From Actinomycetes bacterium (lineage in GTDB: Bacteria; Actinomycetota; Coriobacteriia; Anaerosomatales; Anaerosomataceae): a stretch of DNA of 64,000 bases. The stretch is from NCBI GenBank assembly GCA_022839745.1, contig JALHJB010000001.1:1-64000 (forward strand), in the 5' to 3' direction. Below, one piece after another: positions 46,840 through 54,114 of the stretch. The position numbers and the translations under genes were made by a program. The notes under the pieces are model-generated. The model did not search any database. It worked only from the letters and a program-made list of their open reading frames with translations, and was not told where the DNA came from. How positions within the stretch are numbered: position 1 is the stretch's first letter; every line of letters starts with the position of its first letter.

Positions 46840-47153
46840 GCGGCATCACGCGTCCACGGCTCCACGCCGCTGACCAGCGCGGCCTTGGCGAAGATGTGAC
46901 ACGCGGTGGCGCTCGCAAGCAGGACCAGGTGCCAGATGAGCAGTAGCTTGAGGGCCATCACCCAGGAGTCCGCCCGAACCGCGAGCCCCGCGACCAACAG
47001 GCCGACACCCAGGTTGTCCGCCTTGGTCAGAGCGTGCAGCCGTGAATAGACGTCGGGGAACCGTATCAGGCCTACTGATCCGGCGATGAAGAAGAAGGCG
47101 CTCCCGATGAACAAGGCGCTACTGACGATGTCACGGACCAGGTCGAGTGTCAT
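46836..47153 (-). CDS. mnhG: Na+/H+ antiporter subunit G (MnhG/MrpG)
   Basis: 105 aa, three helices. The family motif G-L-I-R-F-P-D-V-Y-S-R-L-H-A-L-T-K-A-D-N-L-G is intact. ATG 47153 overlaps the mnhF stop. Confidence 0.94.
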   Translation of the reverse strand: MTLDLVRDIVSSALFIGSAFFFIAGSVGLIRFPDVYSRLHALTKADNLGVGLLVAGLAVRADSWVMALKLLLIWHLVLLASATACHIFAKAALVSGVEPWTRDAA

Positions 47154-47413
47154 CGATCGCCCGCCCCCCAGGCGCGTTCCACAAAGGCCACGGCCGTGAC
47201 CGAGGCGAGGATCGCGAAGACGATGGCCATATCGACCAAGGCCGGGATGTCCTCGAGGGCGCCGAGCACAAGCGTGAGTGCGACTCCAACGGTGCCGAAC
47301 AGCATGGAGGCCAGCATCCGATCAGCGCTTGTCGGCCCCAGGGCGATGCGGATCATGCCCATTCCCGCCGCGATGAGAAGGACGACAGCCAGTGCTTCCA
47401 GGGTGACCCTCAT
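47150..47413 (-). CDS. mnhF: Na+/H+ antiporter subunit F (MnhF/MrpF)
   Basis: 87 aa, three helices, with the R-I-A-L-G-P-T-S-A-D-R-M-L-A motif and a conserved D-M-A-I-V-F segment. ATG 47413 is chosen because it overlaps the mnhE stop and gives the family length; the longer frame to 47848 is a shadow of mnhE. Confidence 0.92.
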   Translation of the reverse strand: MRVTLEALAVVLLIAAGMGMIRIALGPTSADRMLASMLFGTVGVALTLVLGALEDIPALVDMAIVFAILASVTAVAFVERAWGAGDR

Positions 47414-47922
47414 GCGTGGTCCTCCAGTTCCTGACCGAAGACGTCGGCGACGACCGATTCGAGCCGGAGCAAGTCGTCGTGCGCTTGCTGGGTGTCGTCG
47501 AGCGCATGGATGGTGAGCGTGCCATCCGTGATCTGGACGATCAGCGTGCCCGGCAGAAGGCTGATCGTGTTGGCGAAGATGAGCCGAGCCGCACCGCCCC
47601 GGAGCCGCGTGGGGTAGTCGAAGAGAGCGGGGTTGATCGGCAGGCGAGGGGAGAGCGCACGACAGGCGACATCCACGCCACCCGAGATCGCGTGGGTCAG
47701 GAAGTACCAGGCATACCGCAGAGCCCCGGCGAGCCTGAAGCCCGTCCGCCGGGGCGGTGAGATGACGAGCGAGAAGGTGGCGGCCAGCATGGCCAACGGC
47801 ACGCCCAGGCCGAGGGACGACGTAGCACCCTCGGTGAGCACCCACCACAGACCGGTAAGGAGTGCTGCGCGCGCGATGAACGAGCTCAGTCGTCCCCTTT
47901 CAGGGGGCGTGCTCTTGTTCAT
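47410..47922 (-). CDS. mnhE: Na+/H+ antiporter subunit E (MnhE/MrpE)
   Basis: 170 aa. Two or three N-terminal helices; the A-N-T-I-S-L-L-P-G-T-L segment and the V-x-I-H-A-L-D motif define MrpE. ATG 47922 has GAGGAGG upstream; a GTG at 47985 would add 21 hydrophilic residues without good support. First gene of a nine-gene operon whose junctions all overlap by 4 or 8 bases. The complex should exchange cytosolic Na+ for H+, or act as an ion-pumping module. Confidence 0.9.
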   Translation of the reverse strand: MNKSTPPERGRLSSFIARAALLTGLWWVLTEGATSSLGLGVPLAMLAATFSLVISPPRRTGFRLAGALRYAWYFLTHAISGGVDVACRALSPRLPINPALFDYPTRLRGGAARLIFANTISLLPGTLIVQITDGTLTIHALDDTQQAHDDLLRLESVVADVFGQELEDHA

Positions 47923-47990
47923 CTGTACGGCCTCCTCGGGTTTCCTGCGATGCGTGCGGTTCCTCTCAATGACCTCTTGGGACACCGCTG

Positions 47991-47996
47991 ATTATA
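47991..47996 (-). promoter_or_regulatory. -10 element of the antiporter operon
   Basis: Perfect TATAAT on the minus strand, about 70 bases before mnhE. The -35 region (CGAACA at 17 bp) falls within the terminator stem of tRNA-Cys. Confidence 0.5.
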
Positions 47997-48002
47997 AGCG
48001 AA

Positions 48003-48028
48003 GGGCCCGTCCGTGTTCGGACAGGCCC
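48003..48028 (-). terminator. Terminator after tRNA-Cys
   Basis: On the minus strand, GGGCCTGTCCG, four-base loop, CGGACGGGCCC: 11 pairs with one wobble, then TTCGCTT. Confidence 0.7.
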
Positions 48029-48038
48029 ATAGGGTGCC

Positions 48039-48112
48039 TGGAGGCGACGCCCGGATTCGAACCGGGGATAAAGGCTTTGCAGGCCTCTGCCTTGCCACTT
48101 GGCGACGTCGCC
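48039..48112 (-). tRNA. tRNA-Cys (anticodon GCA)
   Basis: 74 nt on the minus strand. Acceptor GGCGACG/CGTCGCC, discriminator T, CCA encoded. Anticodon loop CTGCAAA gives GCA. Confidence 0.94.
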
Positions 48113-48146
48113 GTATGGGGAGCATCGGATGCTCCGCTATCAAAGA

Positions 48147-48189
48147 AGGTCGGCCGCTTGAGCGGCATACCTGCCCTCAGGGCCGACCT
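48147..48189 (-). terminator. Stem-loop between tRNA-Gly and tRNA-Cys
   Basis: Perfect 9-bp repeat AGGTCGGCC / GGCCGACCT with a 25-base loop, followed on the minus strand by TTCTTTG. Probable terminator of tRNA-Gly. Confidence 0.6.
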
Positions 48190-48201
48190 CCGAAGTGTCG
48201 A

Positions 48202-48277
48202 TGGAGCGGACGACGGGATTCGAACCCGCGACCCCAACCTTGGCAAGGTTGTGCTCTACCAGCTGAGCCACGTCCGC
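48202..48277 (-). tRNA. tRNA-Gly (anticodon GCC)
   Basis: 76 nt on the minus strand. Acceptor GCGGACG/CGTCCGC, CCA encoded. Anticodon stem AACC/GGTT around TTGCCAA gives GCC. Confidence 0.94.
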
Positions 48278-48409
48278 GCGCAAGGGGTAGACTACCATGC
48301 CCCTCGACGGGCGTGCAACAGCCATCTTCGGCGTTCTCGATGGTGTCTCTGGGGCGGCGCGGGGTGTTGGATATAGGGGATATTCGGGGCTAGCGCATCG
48401 CGGATCCCC

Positions 48410-48418
48410 TGCTACAAT
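48410..48418 (+). promoter_or_regulatory. Extended -10 promoter of tRNA-Val
   Basis: TGC followed by TACAAT (48413-48418), 27 bases before the tRNA. The -35 is poor, as at 4060. Confidence 0.5.
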
Positions 48419-48444
48419 AGTCGTCGCTGCTCAGCAGCAACCAT

Positions 48445-48519
48445 GGGCGCTTAGCTCAGGGGGAGAGCACTTCCTTGACGCGGAAGGGGTCAGAGGTTCA
48501 AATCCTCTAGCGCCCACCA
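48445..48519 (+). tRNA. tRNA-Val (anticodon GAC)
   Basis: 75 nt. Acceptor GGGCGCT/AGCGCCC, discriminator A, CCA encoded. Anticodon stem CTTCC/GGAAG around TTGACGC gives GAC. Confidence 0.94.
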
Positions 48520-48529
48520 TGGAAACAAG

Positions 48530-48560
48530 AGGTCCCTTCGGGTTTCGCCCGGAGGGACCT
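48530..48560 (+). terminator. Terminator after tRNA-Val
   Basis: AGGTCCCT / AGGGACCT outer stem with an inner CGGG/CCCG helix, then TTTGCG. Confidence 0.7.
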
Positions 48561-48615
48561 TTGCGTTGCGGGTAGGAGCGTTCGCGCGGGCGAGGCGAGC
48601 GGGTCGAAGGGGTGA

Positions 48616-49566
48616 TCAGGGGCAGGCGGTATCGTTGCCGTACCGATCGCACGGGAACGGGTGCTCCTCGGCGACGATGAACGTGCCGGCCTGTGGTAAG
48701 ACACGGGTCGTCATCGGCGTGGTGATGCCCGCGACCACCTCGCCGTCGTACTCCACCGGCAGCGGCGGGTCGGCGATGATGCGCACCCGCGAGGCGGTGT
48801 GGACCTCGAGGCCGGGTCGCTCCGGATGCTTCTGCAGCCGGTCCACCAGCGCCGCCCAGATCGCGGGCAGCAGGCCAGCGGCGGAGGATGCCGTGAGAAC
48901 CACCACTTCGAAGAGTCCGTCCTGCGCGTCCGCGCCGTGTGTCACGGCGATATCGAACTGTATGCGCGCGAGGTTCATCACCATCACGGCGATGCCGTCC
49001 GTCTCAACGGTGCGGTCGTCCAGCTCGAGGGTGAACCGCGAGACCCGCGGGTTGAGGTTCTGTAGCGCGCCGAGCAGGTACGCCCCCTCGCCGAGCGTTG
49101 GTTTGAGAGCAGCGGCGGCATCCATGATCGAGGCATCGAACCCGGCTCCGGCCGCGATCGCGAACCCGGCGACCGACTCCCGCGTGGCCCCAACGCCGGG
49201 AAGCGTGAGCTCGCCGAGGTCGATCGAGACCGTGCGCCCGGCGATCAGCGCCACTGCAAGCTCGGTCGGGTCGAGCGGCAGCCGAAGGTTCCGGGCCAGC
49301 AGGTTGGCGGTACCCGCGGGGTATGCGAGGATCGGAATGCCGCTGTCGCGCAAGGCGTACGCGACGGATGAGACCGTGCCGTCGCCCCCGACGGCCACCA
49401 CCCGTGCGTACGAGTCCGCATCGCGGAGCAGATGGCGCAGGTCGGCGTGCTCGTGCATGAACCGCATGGTCACATCCACACGATGCGCACCGAGCTCGCG
49501 CACGAAGTCGTAGAGGCCGGGGTCGCCGGTGCCCGCACGCAGGTTGGCGATCATCAGTACGTTCAT
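48616..49566 (-). CDS. Diacylglycerol/lipid kinase family protein
   Basis: 316 aa, DAGK catalytic family (YegS/DgkB-like). The nucleotide motif V-V-A-V-G-G-D-G-T-V-S-S-V and the Y-P-A-G-T-A-N-L-L-A-R-N-L motif are intact. It probably phosphorylates a membrane lipid. ATG 49566 follows GAGGAG; an in-frame start 10 codons further up is less likely. Divergent from rnd. Confidence 0.87.
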   Translation of the reverse strand: MNVLMIANLRAGTGDPGLYDFVRELGAHRVDVTMRFMHEHADLRHLLRDADSYARVVAVGGDGTVSSVAYALRDSGIPILAYPAGTANLLARNLRLPLDPTELAVALIAGRTVSIDLGELTLPGVGATRESVAGFAIAAGAGFDASIMDAAAALKPTLGEGAYLLGALQNLNPRVSRFTLELDDRTVETDGIAVMVMNLARIQFDIAVTHGADAQDGLFEVVVLTASSAAGLLPAIWAALVDRLQKHPERPGLEVHTASRVRIIADPPLPVEYDGEVVAGITTPMTTRVLPQAGTFIVAEEHPFPCDRYGNDTACP

Positions 49567-49659
49567 GCACTGGCTCCTCGTCTGCGTGCCGTCCATCGGC
49601 TACACTCGAACGACATTGCGCGTCCGATCCGGCAGAACCATAACAACCCGGAGACTCCA

Positions 49660-50844
49660 TTGTACATCCGTGATGCTGAAGCCCTGTCAGAAGCCGTCGA
49701 GGCGCTGTGTTCCGCGCCGGTGGTCGCGCTCGATACCGAGTTCATGCGTGAACGCACGTACTTCGCGCGCCTGTGCCTTATACAGATGGCCACTACCGAG
49801 GCGTCGTACCTGATCGACGCGATCGCACTCGAGGGGAAGCTCGAGCCTCTGGCGCGAGTGCTCGGCGCGCCTGGCGTAGTGAAGATCGTCCACGCCGGCT
49901 CACAAGACGTCGAGATCCTCTTGCGCGCCACCGGCAGCACCGTGGCGCCGGTGTTCGACACCCAGATCGCCGCAACGCTGGCTGGATTCCCCACGCAGGT
50001 GGGGTACGCCCAGCTCGTCCACGATCTGCTCGGTGTGAAGATCGACAAGTCCGACACCTTCACCGACTGGTCTGTGCGTCCGCTCTCCGAGGCGCAGTTG
50101 GTATACGCCGAGGCCGATGTCCTGCATCTACCCGCGGTGTACCGTCTGCTGCACGAGCGGCTGGTGCGTGAGGGTCGCCTCGGCTGGCTCGCCGACGACT
50201 TCGAGCGGCTGGCGGACCCGGCTACCTATGAAGTGGACCCGCGCGAGCAGTACCGCAGGGTGAAGCGGGCGTCGTCGCTTGATCGCCGGAGCCTTGCCGT
50301 GCTGCGCGAGCTTGCCGCATGGCGTGAGACCGAGGCGCAGCGCAGGGACACGCCCAAGCGATGGCTCATCTCGGACGAGAGCCTCATCGAGGTCGCTCGC
50401 CGACGTCCGGCTTCGGCGGCAGAACTGGCGACGATCCGCGGCGTGAACGACCGTGTGGCCTCGCGCAACGCCAGCGCGGTGCTTGCCGCCATCGAGGCCG
50501 GCATGGCGGTGCCCGATGACGAGCTCCCGCGCCTGCCAAAGCGCGACCGCATCCCGACCGATGCCCAGCCGGTGGCCGACCTGCTCAACGCGGTCCTGCG
50601 GGTCCGTGCCCGCGAACACGGCGTGGCGCCCGGGCTCATCGCTTCGCGCAATGACCTCGAGCGGTTCGCCGCCGGTGATCGCGAGGGGCACCCGCTGTCG
50701 TCGGGATGGCGGCATACGCTTGCCGGCGCCGAGCTCGGCGCGATCCTCGACGGCGCCGTCTCCGTGCGCGTGGTCGATGGCAAGCTCGCAGTGTCGCCTG
50801 TGGATGCGAGGTCCTACGCGGAGGACGCCGATGGCCGCGCGTGA
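49660..50844 (+). CDS. rnd: Ribonuclease D-like 3'-5' exonuclease with HRDC domains
   Basis: 394 aa. DEDDy exonuclease domain at about 1-175: A-L-D-T-E-F-M-R-E, I-V-H-A-G-S-Q-D, and Y-A-E-A-D-V-L-H-L. HRDC domain at about 205-290, and a second weaker C-terminal HRDC-like part. RNase D trims tRNA 3' ends. TTG 49660 lies 6 bases after GGAG and gives the family start (Y-I-R-D-A-E-A-L). TACACT at 49601-49606 is a possible -10. Overlaps xseA by 14 bases. Confidence 0.9.
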   Translation: MYIRDAEALSEAVEALCSAPVVALDTEFMRERTYFARLCLIQMATTEASYLIDAIALEGKLEPLARVLGAPGVVKIVHAGSQDVEILLRATGSTVAPVFDTQIAATLAGFPTQVGYAQLVHDLLGVKIDKSDTFTDWSVRPLSEAQLVYAEADVLHLPAVYRLLHERLVREGRLGWLADDFERLADPATYEVDPREQYRRVKRASSLDRRSLAVLRELAAWRETEAQRRDTPKRWLISDESLIEVARRRPASAAELATIRGVNDRVASRNASAVLAAIEAGMAVPDDELPRLPKRDRIPTDAQPVADLLNAVLRVRAREHGVAPGLIASRNDLERFAAGDREGHPLSSGWRHTLAGAELGAILDGAVSVRVVDGKLAVSPVDARSYAEDADGRA

Positions 50845-52168
50845 TCAGGCGCTTTCGGTATCGGACGCGATGGCGCTCGCTAAAGGAGCGCTCGAGTCCG
50901 TGCGGTTGCGGGTCATGGGAGAGGTCTCCGAGGCCACGATCAAACCTGGCTACAAGGCCATCTACTTCTCCCTGAAAGACGGCTCGGCGGTCATGCCGTG
51001 CCTCATGTGGCGCGATTCGTACGACGCGAGCGGGGTCGCGCTCGAGGACGGCCGGCTGGTCGAGGTCTCCGGCAATTTCACGGCGTACGTGCCCAAGGGC
51101 CGTATGCAGTTCCAGGTGCGGTCGGTCACCGCGGCGGGCGAGGGTATGCTGCGGCTCGAAGTGGCCCGGCTGGCACGGACGCTCGAGGCGGAGGGCCTGA
51201 TGGCCGGGTCGCGTAAGCGCGCGCTTCCCGGGCACCCCACACGGATCGGCGTGGTCACATCGCCGCGAGGCAAGGCCATCCACGACATCCTCCGCACGCT
51301 CGGCAGGCGCTATCCGCTGGCAGAGGTCGTGGTGGCTGGTGTGCAGGTGGAAGGCGAAGGGGCCGCGCGCGAGATCGTGCGCGGCCTGGCGACGCTTGGC
51401 GCCGAGCCGGGAGTCGACGTCATCATCCTCGGCAGAGGCGGCGGGAGCTACGAAGACCTGATGCCGTTCAACGCCGAAGAGGTCGCGCGGGCGGTCGCCG
51501 CGTCTCCCGTGCCGGTTGTGACGGGAATCGGGCACGAGCCCGACACGAGCATCGCCGACATGGTGGCCGACCTGCGGGCATCAACGCCCACCGCAGCGGC
51601 CGAGGCCGTGGCGCCGGATGTGGCCGAGGTGTCGCGAGCGCTCGCAGCACAGAGCGTGCGGCTTGGCCGCGCGCTCACACATCGCGTGGCCGATTTGGAG
51701 CATCGCGTGCGATCGATCGCCGACCGGCCGATCATGGCGTCGTGCGATGCCCTGTTCGCAACGAGGGCGCAAACGCTTGACATGCTCGCCTCCGGACTCG
51801 AGCGAGGGATACCTGCCCTGCTCGATCGTCGCGCCGAGGCGCTCGTGCGCGCTCGGGCTGCACTCCTGCGCGTTGGCGCACGTCTGGTGGAGCCCTCGGA
51901 GGCCGCGGTCTCCCGGGGGGTCGAGCGGACGGTGCTCGTCGGGCAGCAGCTGCTGGAGCGGAACGAGCAGGCTGTTGGCCGCACCGCCGCACGGCTGGAC
52001 GACCTCTCGCCGTTGGCGATACTGGGCCGTGGATACGCGGTATGTTACGAGTGTGAGGGTCCCATCCTGCGGTCCGCCAAGAGCGTGTCGCCGGGTGATC
52101 GTGTGGATGTCCGCCTTGCCGAGGGATGGCTCGGCTGTATCGTTGAGACTGTCGGATCGGAGGACTAG
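50831..52168 (+). CDS. xseA: Exodeoxyribonuclease VII large subunit
   Basis: 445 aa. N-terminal OB-fold (G-E-V-S-E-A-T-I-K-P-G-Y-K-A-I-Y-F-S-L-K-D) and the catalytic domain with R-G-G-G-S-Y-E-D-L and G-H-E-P-D-T-S-I-A-D, ending in a long coiled region and the C-terminal L-G-R-G-Y-A-V motif. Degrades single-stranded DNA with XseB. ATG 50831 is used; a much longer frame from 50453 is a shadow of rnd. xseB begins right after the stop. Confidence 0.95.
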   Translation: MAARDQALSVSDAMALAKGALESVRLRVMGEVSEATIKPGYKAIYFSLKDGSAVMPCLMWRDSYDASGVALEDGRLVEVSGNFTAYVPKGRMQFQVRSVTAAGEGMLRLEVARLARTLEAEGLMAGSRKRALPGHPTRIGVVTSPRGKAIHDILRTLGRRYPLAEVVVAGVQVEGEGAAREIVRGLATLGAEPGVDVIILGRGGGSYEDLMPFNAEEVARAVAASPVPVVTGIGHEPDTSIADMVADLRASTPTAAAEAVAPDVAEVSRALAAQSVRLGRALTHRVADLEHRVRSIADRPIMASCDALFATRAQTLDMLASGLERGIPALLDRRAEALVRARAALLRVGARLVEPSEAAVSRGVERTVLVGQQLLERNEQAVGRTAARLDDLSPLAILGRGYAVCYECEGPILRSAKSVSPGDRVDVRLAEGWLGCIVETVGSED

Positions 52169-52411
52169 ATGGCAGACGAGGTCGTTGCGCCCGCTGACAT
52201 GACATTTGGTGCCGCACTTGCCGAGCTGGAGCAGATCGTGCGGGCCCTGGAGACGGGCCAGCTCGAACTTGAGGAGAGCCTTGCGCGGTACGAGCGCGGC
52301 GTTGCGCTGCTGACCGCGTGCCAGAAGAAGCTCTCGGAGGCGCGCCAGAAGGTGACCGCGCTGATCGGGGAGCTCGAGAGCGACGAGGGCGAGGGGGAGG
52401 GCGCATCGTGA
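52169..52411 (+). CDS. xseB: Exodeoxyribonuclease VII small subunit
   Basis: 80 aa. The motif F-G-A-A-L-A-E-L-E-Q-I-V-R-A-L-E-T-G-Q-L-E-L-E-E-S is the XseB signature; helical coiled protein that binds XseA. Start directly follows the xseA TAG; GTGA overlap with the HIT gene. Confidence 0.94.
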   Translation: MADEVVAPADMTFGAALAELEQIVRALETGQLELEESLARYERGVALLTACQKKLSEARQKVTALIGELESDEGEGEGAS

Positions 52412-52764
52412 GCGACTGCGTGTTCTGCATGATCGCATCGGGGGAGATCCCGAGCACACCGGTGTATGAGGACGAGACCGTCCTTGCGTTCGACGACATC
52501 GCTCCGCAGGCGCCGGTGCATACGCTCATCATCCCGCGGGCCCACTACCGGGACATCAATGACAGCGTGCCCGACGAAGTCCTGGTTGCGTTGCTCCGCG
52601 CGGTTCCCGCGGTGGCGGCAGCCAAGGGCGTGGATGCGAGCGGCTATCGCGTCATCGTGAACACGGGCGACGACGCGGGTCAGACCGTGCATCACCTGCA
52701 TGTCCACGTGATCGGGGGCAGGTCCCTCGGTGAAGGAATGGTCAGACCGGCCGAGGGGGAGTGA
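52408..52764 (+). CDS. HIT-family nucleotide-binding hydrolase
   Basis: 118 aa. C-V-F-C-M-I-A-S-G-E-I-P start with a Cys pair, then the histidine triad H-H-L-H-V-H-V-I-G-G. HINT-type proteins hydrolyse adenosine phosphoramidates. GTG 52408 overlaps the xseB stop. Confidence 0.93.
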   Translation: MSDCVFCMIASGEIPSTPVYEDETVLAFDDIAPQAPVHTLIIPRAHYRDINDSVPDEVLVALLRAVPAVAAAKGVDASGYRVIVNTGDDAGQTVHHLHVHVIGGRSLGEGMVRPAEGE

Positions 52765-52768
52765 CCCG

Positions 52769-53617
52769 ATGAGCGAGCGCCAGAACGTCTGCATCGTGAC
52801 GGATTCCACCTCGGACATCCCCCCGGCGCTCGCCGAGGAGCTGGGGATCACCGTCGTGCCGCTGAACGTGACCATCGAAGGCGAGACCTTCTCCGATGGC
52901 ACGATCTCGCTCGAAGAGTTCTTCCGTCGCATGAACGCGGCCAAGGAGCTCCCCAAGACCTCGCAGCCGTCGGTCGGGGCGTTCATCGAGGCGTTCAGAG
53001 GGCGACTGGAACATTGTTCGGAGGTCGTGTGCATGACGATCTCGCACAAGCTCTCCGGCACGCACGAATCCGCCGCCGAGGCGGCGCGGATCGTTGGCGA
53101 GAAGGTGCACATCCTCGACACGCTCAATCTCTCCTGGGGCGAGGGTTACCAGGTGGTCGAGGCCGCCCGTGCGGCTGCGTCCGGCGCCACCGTGGAGCAG
53201 ATCAAGGCCCGGTTCGACGAGCTGCGCTCGCGGGTGAACATGGTCGTTGGACTCGACAGCGTGGAGAATCTTGCCAAGGGCGGTCGCATCGGCAAAGTGG
53301 CGGCCATCGTAGGCGGGCTGCTCAAGATGCGCGTCATGCTGACCGTGGCGCCCGACGGGTCGTTCGAGCCGGTGGGCCGGGCGCGTGGCGCGGTTGCGGG
53401 TATGCAGGCGAGCGTGGACTGGGTCGCGGCCCGCATTGATGAGAACCGCCCGGCCGACTTCGCCATACAGCATGCGCTCTCGCAGGACAAGGCGGACTGG
53501 CTGGAGCAGGCGATCAGGGCGCGGTTCAACGTGCGGGAGCTCCTGGTCATCGAGGCCGGAGCCGTCATATCGACGCATACCGGAACGGGCTGGGGGATAA
53601 CGGCCGTTCAGGTCTGA
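52769..53617 (+). CDS. DegV-family fatty-acid-binding protein
   Basis: 282 aa. V-T-D-S-T-S-D-I-P, T-S-Q-P-S-V-G-A-F, I-S-H-K-L-S-G-T and G-R-I-G-K motifs. In Gram-positives, DegV/FakB proteins hold a fatty acid for phosphorylation by FakA; no fakA is in this window. ATG 52769 lies 7 bases after GGGGGAG; the frame from 52730 overlaps the HIT gene. Confidence 0.92.
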   Translation: MSERQNVCIVTDSTSDIPPALAEELGITVVPLNVTIEGETFSDGTISLEEFFRRMNAAKELPKTSQPSVGAFIEAFRGRLEHCSEVVCMTISHKLSGTHESAAEAARIVGEKVHILDTLNLSWGEGYQVVEAARAAASGATVEQIKARFDELRSRVNMVVGLDSVENLAKGGRIGKVAAIVGGLLKMRVMLTVAPDGSFEPVGRARGAVAGMQASVDWVAARIDENRPADFAIQHALSQDKADWLEQAIRARFNVRELLVIEAGAVISTHTGTGWGITAVQV

Positions 53618-53658
53618 TCCAGGGGCACGACCGGCCGCGCGGTGCCCGGCAACGGGAA

Positions 53659-53684
53659 CAGCCCCGACCTTCGGGTCGAGGCTG
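53659..53684 (+). terminator. Terminator after the DegV gene
   Basis: CAGCCCCGACC / GGTCGAGGCTG, 11 positions with one mismatch and a TTCG tetraloop, followed by a C/T-rich run with TTCCTTCC. Confidence 0.7.
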
Positions 53685-54114
53685 CCCTGATTCCTTCCCA
53701 TATTACCCCTGAGTCCTCAGGCGGCATTCCACGACGACAACGTCGAGGCATCGGGATGCCGGTCACCGATGAGCCGCAACCGCAGTGGGGCGGATTCCCC
53801 GCGACACCGCATGTTAGGGAAGGGAAACTGTTAACAAACCGTACGCTACCTGCTCGATGCGAAGATTGCAACTCCCGTGACGTGAACGGCGTGAGGCCCG
53901 GTCTTCGCGCTACTCGCGTGATGGTGCGCCGATGACCGGCCACGCGTGCCGCCCACCGAACCATGAAGGCCGTTCGCCCGGCTTCACCTACCCGCGCTCG
54001 CTCCACAGTGGCTACCATGGGCACACGTCGCCACGGCGGCACCGGCGCTGCGCTGAACACCGAGGGGTTCGCGGCGCCGGACGCAGCGTCAGCCACTGAG
54101 AGGAGACCCATCCG
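53685..54114 (+). other. 430-base upstream region of acs without a supported gene
   Basis: No convincing coding frame. It holds a GGCATTCC...GGGATGCC hairpin with an inner CGACG/CGTCG helix (about 53732-53770) and a locally A/T-rich stretch around 53820-53850 with GTTAAC. It may be a regulated leader or promoter region for acs, but no standard promoter or riboswitch is recognised. Confidence 0.4.

Noticed and set aside
51171..51185. TGGCACGGACGCTCG, possible sigma-54 site
   Set aside because: Inside xseA and lacks the TTGC -12 element.
53642..53935. 97-codon plus-strand frame between the DegV gene and acs
   Set aside because: Starts inside the terminator hairpin, third positions are not G/C-biased, and no ribosome binding site precedes it.
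53868..53935. tRNA-like GGTTC/GAC pieces upstream of acs
   Set aside because: No acceptor stem or anticodon arm can be formed.
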